From NCBI GenBank assembly GCA_900541415.1, contig UQJP01000007.1, forward strand, positions 62,001 to 126,000: 64,000 nt of DNA, read 5' to 3'. Source of the stretch: an uncultured Odoribacter sp. GTDB lineage: Bacteria; Bacteroidota; Bacteroidia; Bacteroidales; Marinifilaceae. Made by a program: the position numbers and the translations under genes. Of this stretch, positions 55,445 through 63,997 are shown one piece after another (positions within the stretch are counted from its first letter, which is position 1; each line of letters opens with the position of its first letter). The notes beneath the pieces are model-generated. The model was not told where the DNA came from. It ran no database searches and saw nothing but the letters and a program-made list of their open reading frames with translations.

Positions 55445-57742
55445 TTATCTTCCTTTCCTCCTCACATAAATAATAATTCCCGTCAAAGCCAGCAGGAACG
55501 GCACAACACCCATATAAGTGAACTTAACCCAGCTCCGGGCACTCCGTCCCAGGTAGATTTTATTGTCGGAAGGCTCCGGACGGCTGGTATCCAACGGATA
55601 TTCCCCGTATGACAACCATTTGAAGGTTCCCGTAATCAACGTGAAATTAGATGCCCGGATACCGTTTCTGCCTTTGTCCAGCTCTCCGTTGCTGACACAG
55701 TCCGCATCCCCGGACACGACGATCCGCTGCTCCTTATCTCCCACTTTCCGGCTCAGCGCCACAACCGTAGGGATCGCCATCTCCACTTCCCCGGCCTCCG
55801 GATTCAGTTCCACTTTTCCATCGAGGAAATCGGTCGTTTCCCGTTCATCCCAGCATCCTTTCTCATTGGTCTGAACCACCGGATACATCGCAAATCCTTT
55901 AGACGGATCGAATTCCAACCCCACGGCTCCCGGCATCACAATCTTATACCCGTAAAGGAAAGGACGATAATAAACAGGCTGCTCCCGAGCAACTTTTTCC
56001 GTAATATTTCCCACAATCAGCGAAGAGATAAACTCCTCGCTCGGTTGCACCAAAGTGCCCGGCATAAAACGGACTCCGAATTTTTCCACCAAAGGATTCA
56101 TCACCTCCTGCCGTTTCGTATCTCCCAAAATAAACAAGTTCCCTCCCCGGTCGATATACTGGTTCAATTTCTGTTCCTCCTCCGGCGAAAGCGCCTGTTT
56201 CATTTCGGCAATAACGATAATATCCACATCTTCCGGAATATTTTCTTCGGCAAGCGAAAGCGTAATCACATCGAATCCCTGATTAATGAGAGAGTAGCGG
56301 AAATAAATACTTTCGGCAAAACGATTATAATCCCGGTCGCCCGTTTTCTGAATATCCCGTTCTTCATGCCCGGTAAGAAAAGCCACCCGGGGCGACTTCA
56401 CGATAAAACGTTTCAGGGCTGCGGAAATCTCCGCTTCCGAAGGATGCTTCTGATTATCGTCATAAAGGCGCAGAAAACTCTTTTGCCCGTTTTCCCTTTC
56501 CAGCACCCGCACAAAACGATTTCCTTCCGGTGATAAATCGATCACTTTTTTAATCTCCTCCGGCGACAAAAGCAATTTAAAATCTATATTTAATATCTTA
56601 CACAACTTTTCCGCCTTCTCCTTGTCGCTCAACCCTTCGAAACGGTCGTCCAGCGATTCGTTATCCGCTTTATCGTAATAGTACACATACTCCATCTCGA
56701 TTTCCGGCTTAAAGCGCACATATTGTTTAAAGCGACCGAAATCCGATTTCACCTGGCTGGGTAAGCCGCTGCCATAATCAGGGTCTAACAAATTAACATA
56801 AGTGGTGATCTTCAATCCTCCGTCCAGATTTTTCATCACGTCCTGACTGGTAGCCGTCAAAGTGTTCGATTTGGTAGCCGTTGCATCGTAATAAAACATC
56901 AGTTTCGGACGGGAACTGCAATACCCCACCAGCAGGGCAAGCGCAACAATACCTCCATAACGCCCCCAGGTTTTCGCCCAAGAACATTTTTGCCTTTCGG
57001 CCTGCAATTTCAACACCGACAAGCCGATAAACAACAAAATCACAACCAGAAAATAAACCACATCCTCGCTGCAAATCATCCCCTCGATAAACTGATAAGA
57101 ACGTCCGGAAATAGACAACCAGTAAGTAATATCCCGGACAAAAGCAATATCCTGCCCCACATCCCCGATATAATTCAACACGGCCAGCACCGCCAACGTC
57201 CCCACGGCAGCCACCACCTGATAAGAAGTGAGGCTCGACATAAACAGGCCGATCGCCGCATACGCACAAATCACCAAATAAATCCCCAGCAATCCGGTCA
57301 GCACCAAAGGCACGTCCATATCTTTCACCGTAAACAGACACAGAACAACGGTCAGCATCAAAATACCAATCAGTATCAGGTTATAGATCATCATGGAAAA
57401 ATATTTCCCCCATATAATCTGCCGATTGGTCACCGGAGAAGAATACAATAATTTGATCGACCCGCTACTAAACTCCCGGCTCATCAACCCCATCGTCAAA
57501 AGCGGAATATAGAGGTAAAGATTCTTCAGCATTCCCGTGAAAATACCCATCCATCCGGTATAAACCGAAGAAGTCACCCCCCACAACCCATACCCCAGCG
57601 CCTGGGAACGCAATTGTCCCCCGAACACATCGCTGAAAGCCATTCCGGTTTGGAAAGCAAAAATCACCAAAATCAGCCATGCGACGGGAGAATAAAACAA
57701 CGTGCTCAATTCCGTTTTCGCAATTCTAAATATCGTCTTCAT
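55445..57742 (-). CDS. Gld-type ABC permease fused to GldG-like periplasmic domain (copy 1)
   Basis: 765 aa, same architecture as 52163-54463: ABC-2 permease (SPVAWLILVIFAFQTGMAF; SREFSSGSIKLLYSSPVTNRQIIWGKYFSMM), GldG-like soluble region (TYVNLLDPDYGSGLPSQ; VAFLTGHEERDIQKTGDRDY; IDRGGNLFILGDTKRQEVMNPL) and C-terminal helix with basic end. The conserved permease half is closest between copies, the soluble part diverges more, suggesting different cargo or partner recognition. Follows its ATPase gene by 14 bases. Confidence 0.88.
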   Translation of the reverse strand: MKTIFRIAKTELSTLFYSPVAWLILVIFAFQTGMAFSDVFGGQLRSQALGYGLWGVTSSVYTGWMGIFTGMLKNLYLYIPLLTMGLMSREFSSGSIKLLYSSPVTNRQIIWGKYFSMMIYNLILIGILMLTVVLCLFTVKDMDVPLVLTGLLGIYLVICAYAAIGLFMSSLTSYQVVAAVGTLAVLAVLNYIGDVGQDIAFVRDITYWLSISGRSYQFIEGMICSEDVVYFLVVILLFIGLSVLKLQAERQKCSWAKTWGRYGGIVALALLVGYCSSRPKLMFYYDATATKSNTLTATSQDVMKNLDGGLKITTYVNLLDPDYGSGLPSQVKSDFGRFKQYVRFKPEIEMEYVYYYDKADNESLDDRFEGLSDKEKAEKLCKILNIDFKLLLSPEEIKKVIDLSPEGNRFVRVLERENGQKSFLRLYDDNQKHPSEAEISAALKRFIVKSPRVAFLTGHEERDIQKTGDRDYNRFAESIYFRYSLINQGFDVITLSLAEENIPEDVDIIVIAEMKQALSPEEEQKLNQYIDRGGNLFILGDTKRQEVMNPLVEKFGVRFMPGTLVQPSEEFISSLIVGNITEKVAREQPVYYRPFLYGYKIVMPGAVGLEFDPSKGFAMYPVVQTNEKGCWDERETTDFLDGKVELNPEAGEVEMAIPTVVALSRKVGDKEQRIVVSGDADCVSNGELDKGRNGIRASNFTLITGTFKWLSYGEYPLDTSRPEPSDNKIYLGRSARSWVKFTYMGVVPFLLALTGIIIYVRRKGR

Positions 57743-57756
57743 ATTTTTGATTTAAA

Positions 57757-58689
57757 TTATTTCTGTATTCTTTTCCCTGACAACTGGGCAAAAATAGCAT
57801 CCAGCGAATCGCGCTCCAGCACAATCTCACTCAACTGCCATCCCTTTGCCACACTTAACTCCGCCATCTGCCCGGTAATATCGGGCTGTGCGTTGAAATG
57901 CATACGAAAACGGTTCACAGTCAATCCCTCCACAGCAATAATTCCGGGAATAGCTTCCAATTCGCTCACGGCCGGAGGATTTTCAAGTGTCATCACAAAA
58001 GTGCTCGGCTCCATATAATTATTAAACTCATCCATCGTGCCCGAAAACACCACATGCCCGTGCTCGATCATTTTAATCTCATTACAGGTAGCCTGTACCT
58101 CAGTAAGAATATGGGTAGAAAGCATCACCGCCCGGTCCACGGCAATCTCCTTGATTAAATGCCGGATTTCTACAATCTGATTCGGGTCGAGCCCGTTAGT
58201 CGGCTCGTCCAGCACCACAAACATCGGATTGTGCACAATCGCCTGGGCTATACCCACCCGTTGCTGATAGCCGCCGGAAAGATTGCGGATCAAACGGTGG
58301 CTGAAATGGGAAATTCCGCACTTTTCCTTGGCCATCTTCACCGCCCTGCCAATCTTTTTCTTTTCCATCAACCGTAATTGTGCACAATACACCAGGTATT
58401 CGTCCACCGTCAAATCAGGATACAAAGGCGGTTTCTGAGGTAAAAAACCGATGTGCCTTTTCGCTTCCACCGGATTATCGCGTAAACTGATTCCGTTGAT
58501 ATACACCTCTCCCTCCGTCTGATTCAGCACTCCGCACATAATGTTCATCGTCGTGGATTTTCCGGCTCCATTCGAGCCCAACAACCCTAATACCCCCTTT
58601 TGCCTGATCTCAAAATTAATATCCTGAATAGCCCACTGCACACTATAACGGTGAGATAAATGTTCGACTTTAACGATAGATTCATCCAT
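57757..58689 (-). CDS. Gld-type ABC transporter ATPase (GldA-like, copy 1)
   Basis: 310 aa with all ABC motifs: GLLGSNGAGKST, LPQKPPLYPDLTV, LSGGYQQRVGIAQAI, FVVLDEPTNGLDP, STHILTEVQ. Most differences from copy 2 lie in the helical domain and the C-terminal extension. First gene of the inserted four-gene ABC block, 161 bases after the ECF sigma gene. Confidence 0.93.
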   Translation of the reverse strand: MDESIVKVEHLSHRYSVQWAIQDINFEIRQKGVLGLLGSNGAGKSTTMNIMCGVLNQTEGEVYINGISLRDNPVEAKRHIGFLPQKPPLYPDLTVDEYLVYCAQLRLMEKKKIGRAVKMAKEKCGISHFSHRLIRNLSGGYQQRVGIAQAIVHNPMFVVLDEPTNGLDPNQIVEIRHLIKEIAVDRAVMLSTHILTEVQATCNEIKMIEHGHVVFSGTMDEFNNYMEPSTFVMTLENPPAVSELEAIPGIIAVEGLTVNRFRMHFNAQPDITGQMAELSVAKGWQLSEIVLERDSLDAIFAQLSGKRIQK

Positions 58690-58794
58690 AAATAATATAG
58701 GTTATTTTATATAATTCTTGTAACAACGCCTGAAAACGCACAAATACTTCACAGCATTTTTTTCGAATAGGCACGACAATCCCTGCGGCCTTGT

Positions 58795-58828
58795 TAAAAG
58801 AACACAACAACTCCATAAAAGGATGAAT
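58795..58828 (-). repeat. Direct-repeat element, copy B (after the ECF sigma gene)
   Basis: Plus strand TAAAAGAACACAACAA (58795-58810), ten bases, GGATGAAT (58821-58828), identical in blocks and spacing to copy A at 52115-52148. It lies 106 bases upstream of the first ATPase start. See copy A. Confidence 0.8.
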
Positions 58829-58850
58829 AAAAGATAAGTTTTTTATAAAA

Positions 58851-59423
58851 TTATTGGCATAAGATAATAGCCAGAATACAGAAATAACCTTTCAGGGACT
58901 CCCGCAACAACGATATTGATTTATATTTCAATGTTTTAACCGTATTCACCGAAATTCCCAACATTTCGGCAATTTCTTTGTTTTGCTTTCCCTGCAAAGC
59001 CAAGGTGATGATCCGGGCGCTCTGGGCGGGCAATTGCCGAACCGCCTCCGTAATCATCCGGTAAGTTTCTTCTTCAATCAAATAATTCTTAAAATGGTCT
59101 TCCAGATTCTCAAGCCCGGCAGCCTCATAATCGATCGTTTCTTTTTTATCTCTTAAATAATTGAAACAAAGATTTTTCACAGCCACATAAAGAAACGTCT
59201 TCAAGTTAGGGATCGCCTCATATTCCCCTCTCTTCGTCCACAGCCGGATAAAAGCTTCCTGTACCAAATCCTCCGCGACCACTTTATCGCGTACGAATTT
59301 CATCGCCACAGCACACATCGACGGGTAATATTTCCGGAATAAAGCCTCAAACTCTTTCGCATTCCCGTTTTTAATCGCTCCAAATGAAAAGTTATCCGTT
59401 ATATATAAATCCTCTTGCTCCAA
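58851..59423 (-). CDS. ECF-type RNA polymerase sigma factor (FecI-like)
   Basis: 190 aa. Sigma region 2 (FEALFRKYYPSMCAVAMKFVRDKVVAEDLVQEAFIRLWTKR) and region 4 (LPAQSARIITLALQGKQNKEIAEMLGISVNTVKTLKYKSI) are both present with no extra domains. The hydrophobic C-terminal end (GYFCILAIILC) is common in this Bacteroidota group. It should direct transcription of the SusC/SusD operon under control of the FecR protein at 50893-52086. A TATCTTTG element lies at 59447-59454, only 24 bases before the ATG. Confidence 0.93.
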   Translation of the reverse strand: MEQEDLYITDNFSFGAIKNGNAKEFEALFRKYYPSMCAVAMKFVRDKVVAEDLVQEAFIRLWTKRGEYEAIPNLKTFLYVAVKNLCFNYLRDKKETIDYEAAGLENLEDHFKNYLIEEETYRMITEAVRQLPAQSARIITLALQGKQNKEIAEMLGISVNTVKTLKYKSISLLRESLKGYFCILAIILCQ

Positions 59424-59446
59424 ACGAACTATTTAGCTTTGTGGAG

Positions 59447-59481
59447 GGCAAAGATAATAATTCATATCCTATTGTGTTCCA
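59447..59481 (-). promoter_or_regulatory. Likely promoter of the sigma gene
   Basis: TATCTTTG (59447-59454) with TTTG at 59478-59481 on the minus strand; spacing of 23 bases is two longer than the usual range. Implied leader of about 17 bases. Confidence 0.5.
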
Positions 59482-59509
59482 AAATATTCTGAAAGAAAAC
59501 TTTTTTATT

Positions 59510-59776
59510 TTAAGGATTCAAAAGATCCTTATTATAATAATTCAGAATACCGTCGATCATCTTAACATAATTATCGGCTTTCTGGTTTCCGGCATTCAGG
59601 CGCAGCACGGCATTAAACTTATTGCGCGCCTCGGTCATCCGGCCTGCCGCATACAATAATTCGGCCAGTTGCATCAATCGTTTTTCATCCGGATACTCCC
59701 TTATATAATCCTCCAATTCCCGGATGGCTTCCTCCCGCTTTCCGGCCTCCAACAGTTCATCGATATGCTTTTCCAT
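59510..59776 (-). CDS. Small TPR-repeat protein
   Basis: 88 aa, made of two TPR-like helical hairpins (AGKREEAIRELEDYIREYPDEKRLMQLAELLYAAGRMTEARNKFNAVLRLNAGNQKADNYVKMIDGIL). No signal peptide; probably a cytoplasmic scaffold. It starts 11 bases after the stop of the M23 peptidase gene and is likely cotranscribed with it. Function unknown. Confidence 0.75.
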   Translation of the reverse strand: MEKHIDELLEAGKREEAIRELEDYIREYPDEKRLMQLAELLYAAGRMTEARNKFNAVLRLNAGNQKADNYVKMIDGILNYYNKDLLNP

Positions 59777-59787
59777 ACGTATACCTC

Positions 59788-61446
59788 CTACTTTTTCACA
59801 TTCACAATACGTTCCGTTCCATTCCCCACCCGGTCATAAACCTGCACTTTCACCGCATGCGTTTCACCGGATTTGAAAACGGGTTCGTCCAGACTACAAG
59901 AAAACAGGTCATTCTTCGCATCATATACGAACAAACACCATTTCCCGTTCACCTCTCCCCGGTATTGTCCGATCCCGGACAAATGATCCCTGATCTTAAA
60001 CGACACCCGCCTACCGGATGTTATCCCCAGAAAAGTCACCGAAGGCGGAACCGTATCTTCCACCACCCGGTAGCGGCTAAAATAACCGATTGCAGCGGAA
60101 AGCCTGTCCCCCTCCCGGCGGGTTTCCAACGCATAAAGCCGCCCCTGTGCATCGACCTCGCAAATCAGAGCTTTCTCCCCATATTTCCCGACAAACGACA
60201 AATCCGCTTTTTCCAACAAAGGCACTTCTTCCCGTGACAGTACCAATGTCCTCGCCTCACCGCTGCTATCCACTTCCGTAGCAAATTCCTGCTTCACCGA
60301 CCACGGTAACATCCCGGGATTTAATTCCAATTCCCATTCCGGTGTAAAAAACTGATACGTACAATCGAACCTCAACAGGCTATCCGCCGAAACCGCCGGA
60401 CGGTGGTCAAGAACTCCCTTCACGGTCAGATTTACTTTTGTCCGGTTTCCGTTAATATCTGCCAGATCCAATTGCAAAGCCAAACTGCTATCCTGCTGAA
60501 TCTCAAACACGCCACCGTTAAAATTCTCTACTCCTGTCACATTGTTCTGAAACCAGCCGAAACAACGGTAAACGGTTTCCCTTTTTTTATAACGGTAAAA
60601 ATCCTTGATCTCATTAATATAACACGATTCTCCAAAATTGCAGGCATCCATTTTCAAACGGAAAAGCGTATCTCCCGCCACCGCGAGGCTCATTTTGTAA
60701 ATCCCCAACTTATTCCCGGAATCGTTCATCCGGTCTTCGGCATACACACCAATCCCGATTTTTCCCGCAGGCACAGTCACCCGCCCCCCGGAATAACGTC
60801 CCGTCCCCAGTGATTTCACCGGAATCTCCCTGAAAAGTTCCACACATCCAGCATCGGATATACGATAAATATAAACTTTTTTCACCAACGGAGGAATCGC
60901 ATCCCTGATTTTATACACGCTCAAGGGATTCAGCACCTTTTCCGTCTGCGAATCCCGGATCTCGAAATGCAGGTGAGGTCCTCCGGAAGAACCGGAATTA
61001 CCACTATAAGCAATGGTGTCGCCCTGCGCAAACAGCAAGGCATATCCTTTAAAATCCTCATCCAGGACAAAATTTTCACGACTGTATTGTAACTCCCTCA
61101 CCAACCGTTCGATCCGGGGGACAAAACGTTCCAGATGCCCGTATACGGTGGTCGTACCATCGGCATGTTCCACATAAAGCGCATTTCCATAGCCAACCGG
61201 GGATACCCTCACCCGGGCTATCAGCCCGTCCTTCACACACACCACCGGAATCCCTGTAACCCCTCCGGTTTTTATATCTATTCCCGAATGGAAATGGGTG
61301 GCACGCAACTCCCCGAAATTACCGCTTAAAATCAACGGGCACGACATCGGAGCAATCGTTTTCTGTACCTGCCCGCTTAATGAAAACAAGCACAAACAAT
61401 TAAGTATAAAAAAAAGAAAAAATCCCAATAGCAAACGGTTTCGCAT
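59788..61446 (-). CDS. M23 family metallopeptidase, secreted
   Basis: 552 aa from the ATG at 61446, which starts the leader MRNRLLLGFFLFFILNCLCLFSLSGQ. The LytM/M23 domain (about 40-190) has HFHSGIDIKTGG (first zinc ligands, HxxxD) and GPHLHFEIRD (HxH). A ~350-residue beta-rich region follows. Such enzymes cut peptidoglycan cross-bridges or act as regulators of cell-wall hydrolysis. The motif set is complete, so activity is likely. The promoter at 61474-61504 leaves about 20 bases of leader and supports this start over 61476. Confidence 0.88.
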   Translation of the reverse strand: MRNRLLLGFFLFFILNCLCLFSLSGQVQKTIAPMSCPLILSGNFGELRATHFHSGIDIKTGGVTGIPVVCVKDGLIARVRVSPVGYGNALYVEHADGTTTVYGHLERFVPRIERLVRELQYSRENFVLDEDFKGYALLFAQGDTIAYSGNSGSSGGPHLHFEIRDSQTEKVLNPLSVYKIRDAIPPLVKKVYIYRISDAGCVELFREIPVKSLGTGRYSGGRVTVPAGKIGIGVYAEDRMNDSGNKLGIYKMSLAVAGDTLFRLKMDACNFGESCYINEIKDFYRYKKRETVYRCFGWFQNNVTGVENFNGGVFEIQQDSSLALQLDLADINGNRTKVNLTVKGVLDHRPAVSADSLLRFDCTYQFFTPEWELELNPGMLPWSVKQEFATEVDSSGEARTLVLSREEVPLLEKADLSFVGKYGEKALICEVDAQGRLYALETRREGDRLSAAIGYFSRYRVVEDTVPPSVTFLGITSGRRVSFKIRDHLSGIGQYRGEVNGKWCLFVYDAKNDLFSCSLDEPVFKSGETHAVKVQVYDRVGNGTERIVNVKK

Positions 61447-61473
61447 AACGACAAATAAATAAAATTTCAAGCG

Positions 61474-61504
61474 CAAATATACCCAACACTATTGATAATT
61501 TAAA
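61474..61504 (-). promoter_or_regulatory. Promoter of the M23 peptidase gene
   Basis: Minus strand TATATTTG (61474-61481) with TTTA, one base off consensus, 19 bases upstream (61501-61504). Confidence 0.65.
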
Positions 61505-61522
61505 GAATAAATTTTATCTTTG
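61491..61522 (+). promoter_or_regulatory. Promoter of the coiled-coil/zapA operon
   Basis: Plus strand ATTG (61491-61494, one base off TTTG), 20 bases, TATCTTTG (61515-61522); start codon follows at 61541. It overlaps the divergent promoter of the M23 gene, so the two probably compete. Confidence 0.65.
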
Positions 61523-61540
61523 TCATGAAAAGATAAAGCT

Positions 61541-61834
61541 ATGGCACTAAGACACGATGCTATTATAAATGAGCTGAATTTTAAAATTGATAAATTAATA
61601 AAACTATATATATCTTCACTCGAACAGAAAAAAGGGTTGGAAGGTAGGATGGAAGACCTGCAGTCTGAACTTGAGAATCTGAAGAGGGAGAACAAAGAAT
61701 TAAGCGAAGAATTAAAAAGGACCAAAGTGGCTAATGCGATTTCGGGAAGTGACGGAAACAGTTACGAAGCGAAAGTGAGAATTAACCAGTTGGTGCGGGA
61801 GATTGACAAATGTATTGCTCTTTTGAATAATTAA
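61541..61834 (+). CDS. Small coiled-coil protein upstream of zapA
   Basis: 97 aa. A long heptad-rich helix (about 25-65, KKGLEGRMEDLQSELENLKRENKELSEELKRTK) is flanked by short helical segments, ending VRINQLVREIDKCIALLNN. It lies 2 bases before zapA and must be cotranscribed; size and coiled-coil recall the ZapB role of E. coli, but sequence homology cannot be claimed. A cell-division role is inferred from position. Confidence 0.75.
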   Translation: MALRHDAIINELNFKIDKLIKLYISSLEQKKGLEGRMEDLQSELENLKRENKELSEELKRTKVANAISGSDGNSYEAKVRINQLVREIDKCIALLNN

Positions 61835-61836
61835 TT

Positions 61837-62106
61837 ATGGCTGACAAACGCAACATTAATTTAAATATTGCCGACATACCTTTAAACCTGAACATCGCAG
61901 AAAAAGATGAAGAAGTGATCAGAAGGGCCGCTAAGGAAATTAATGAGCGCGTTTCAACATATAAAACTGGCAATAAAGAGCCGGAACCTTATTATTTTTT
62001 AGCTTTTGTATCTTTGCAATACACCATTAAAATGTTGCAACTTGAGCAAAAGTTAGATGAAATAGAACAAATAAACCAAAAACTTGATGAGTTCATCAAA
62101 GAGTAA
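61837..62106 (+). CDS. zapA: Cell division protein ZapA
   Basis: 89 aa. NINLNIADIPLNLNIAEKDEEVIRRAAKEINERV is the N-terminal ZapA head, followed by the C-terminal coiled coil (YYFLAFVSLQYTIKMLQLEQKLDEIEQINQKLDEFI). ZapA bundles FtsZ filaments at the division site. Followed by the probable 6S RNA gene, the usual neighbour of zapA in many bacteria. Confidence 0.88.
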   Translation: MADKRNINLNIADIPLNLNIAEKDEEVIRRAAKEINERVSTYKTGNKEPEPYYFLAFVSLQYTIKMLQLEQKLDEIEQINQKLDEFIKE

Positions 62107-62136
62107 GTATTATTTTTAGGCGTTCTTTGAATACAG

Positions 62137-62326
62137 ATATTCCCGCATTATTTCTAATTTAAGCGAAAAACTCAACACTCAAACAATTGGGGCGTACGCT
62201 TATATTTGCCAAAAACAGGCCTCAACTCTTCGGAGTTCCTTCGGGACGGTGGAAGTTTGAATCAAATGGCAGCCCTACCCGTGTCATACAGGGGTTTTAT
62301 TAAATGGAATAGTGCGGGATTTTTTT
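62137..62326 (+). ncRNA. ssrS: Probable 6S RNA
   Basis: The 355-base zapA-rny gap holds an RNA of about 190 bases closed by a 14-bp stem with two G-U pairs (TCCCGCATTATTTC at 62141-62154 with GGAATAGTGCGGGA at 62306-62319), ending in seven Ts (62320-62326) as an intrinsic terminator. Internal helices include two TTCG-loop hairpins (AACTC-TTCG-GAGTT and TCC-TTCG-GGA). CTTTG at about 62125-62129 could be the -7 box. Size, terminal stem and place next to zapA fit 6S RNA, which binds the sigma-70-type holoenzyme in stationary phase. The multi-hairpin inside is less rod-like than E. coli 6S, so the name is not certain. Confidence 0.6.
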
Positions 62327-62461
62327 ATGCGTAAAATTCTCAAGTTTTATCAATTTATTTGCCGGAAACCGATGCTTTAGCAAGGTGTGCATGAGTTTCA
62401 GGCCATAGAGAAGAAATCACAAACATAACATAGTATTAATATATTAATTAATTTCTGAAAT

Positions 62462-63997
62462 ATGATAACTACAATAATTTCAACCGTAGTAGCTTTGCTT
62501 GCCGGTGGGGTCATCGGCTGGGTGCTGATGCGGATCGCCATGAAACATAGGGCGCAAAACATCATCAAAGAAGCGGAAGCGGAAGCGGAAGTAATCAAAA
62601 AAGACAAAATCTTACAGGCGAAAGAAAAATTCCTGCAAATCAAGGCAGAACACGAAAAACAAGCCACAGCCCGGAACAATAAACTGATCGTGGCAGAGAA
62701 CAAACTGAAACAGCAGGAATCGGAAATTTCAAGAAAACTGGAAGAAATCCAGAGAAAAAGCAAAGACATTCAAGGCCAGCAAAGCAATATCGACGTTCAG
62801 AAAGAACTGATCGAAAAGAAAGTGGTGGAACTTGAAAAATTAAAAAAACAACAGATCGAACAACTGGAAGCCATTTCAGGCATGTCCGGCGAACAGGCAA
62901 AAGAAAAACTGATCAACTCCCTGAAAGAAGAAGCGGAAGCAGAAGCGATTTCCTATGTGAACGAAATCATGGAAGAAGCCAAAATGACCGCTAACATGGA
63001 AGCTAAAAAAGTGGTAATCAAAACCATTCAAAGAGTTGCCACAGAAACAGCCACCGAAAACGCCGTTTCCATATTCCACATCGATTCCGACGAAATCAAA
63101 GGACGGATCATCGGACGGGAAGGAAGAAATATCCGGGCACTGGAAGCTGCCACCGGAGTTGAAATCATTGTTGACGACACCCCCGAAGCGATCGTTCTTT
63201 CGGGCTTCGATCCTGTACGCCGCGAGATTGCCCGTCTGGCATTACACCAATTGGTAACGGACGGACGTATACACCCGGCCCGTATTGAAGAAGTGGTAAA
63301 CAAAGTGAAAAAACAAATCGAAGAAGAGATTATCGAAACCGGAAAACGCACGGCAATCGACTTAGGCGTACACGGCCTGCACCCGGAATTGGTTCGCCTG
63401 ATCGGTAAAATGAAATATCGTTCTTCTTACGGACAAAACCTGCTGCAACACGCCCGTGAAACAGCGAATTTATGTGCAATCATGGCTGCCGAACTGGGCT
63501 TGAACGTGAAAAAGGCAAAACGTGCCGGACTACTCCACGATATAGGTAAGGTGCCCGACGACGAGCCGGAATTGCCGCACGCAATCTTAGGTATGCAGTT
63601 AGCTGAAAAATACAAGGAAAAACCGGACATCTGCAATGCTATCGGAGCTCACCACGAAGAAATAGAAATGACCACCCTCATCGCCCCTATCGTACAGGCT
63701 TGTGACGCGATTTCCGGAGCACGTCCGGGAGCACGCCGCGAAGTGGTGGAATCCTACATCAAACGTCTGAAAGATATGGAAGACCTCGCCCTTTCTTACA
63801 ATGGAGTGGTAAAGACCTATGCTATTCAGGCAGGACGTGAATTACGCGTGGTGGTTGGAAGCGAAAAAATATCCGACAACGAAGCAGAACGGATTTCTTT
63901 CGACATTGCCAAACGGATTCAGGACGAAATGACCTATCCGGGACAGGTGAAAGTGACCGTAATCCGTGAAACCCGCGCGATCAATTACGCGAAATAA
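62462..63997 (+). CDS. rny: Ribonuclease Y
   Basis: 511 aa, typical length. An N-terminal transmembrane anchor (about 1-23), a long coiled coil rich in E/K/A (about 30-200, with direct glutamate-alanine repeats), the KH domain (GRIIGREGRNIRALEAATGVEIIVDDTPEAI) and the HD domain (H359/D360 in LLHDIGK). Membrane-bound endoribonuclease that starts mRNA decay. Complete at the end of the window; the stop TAA is at 63995-63997. Confidence 0.97.
   Translation: MITTIISTVVALLAGGVIGWVLMRIAMKHRAQNIIKEAEAEAEVIKKDKILQAKEKFLQIKAEHEKQATARNNKLIVAENKLKQQESEISRKLEEIQRKSKDIQGQQSNIDVQKELIEKKVVELEKLKKQQIEQLEAISGMSGEQAKEKLINSLKEEAEAEAISYVNEIMEEAKMTANMEAKKVVIKTIQRVATETATENAVSIFHIDSDEIKGRIIGREGRNIRALEAATGVEIIVDDTPEAIVLSGFDPVRREIARLALHQLVTDGRIHPARIEEVVNKVKKQIEEEIIETGKRTAIDLGVHGLHPELVRLIGKMKYRSSYGQNLLQHARETANLCAIMAAELGLNVKKAKRAGLLHDIGKVPDDEPELPHAILGMQLAEKYKEKPDICNAIGAHHEEIEMTTLIAPIVQACDAISGARPGARREVVESYIKRLKDMEDLALSYNGVVKTYAIQAGRELRVVVGSEKISDNEAERISFDIAKRIQDEMTYPGQVKVTVIRETRAINYAK

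Noticed and set aside
52163..58689. ABC duplication as an assembly artefact
   Set aside because: The two units differ throughout at DNA and protein level, including spacers of different lengths.
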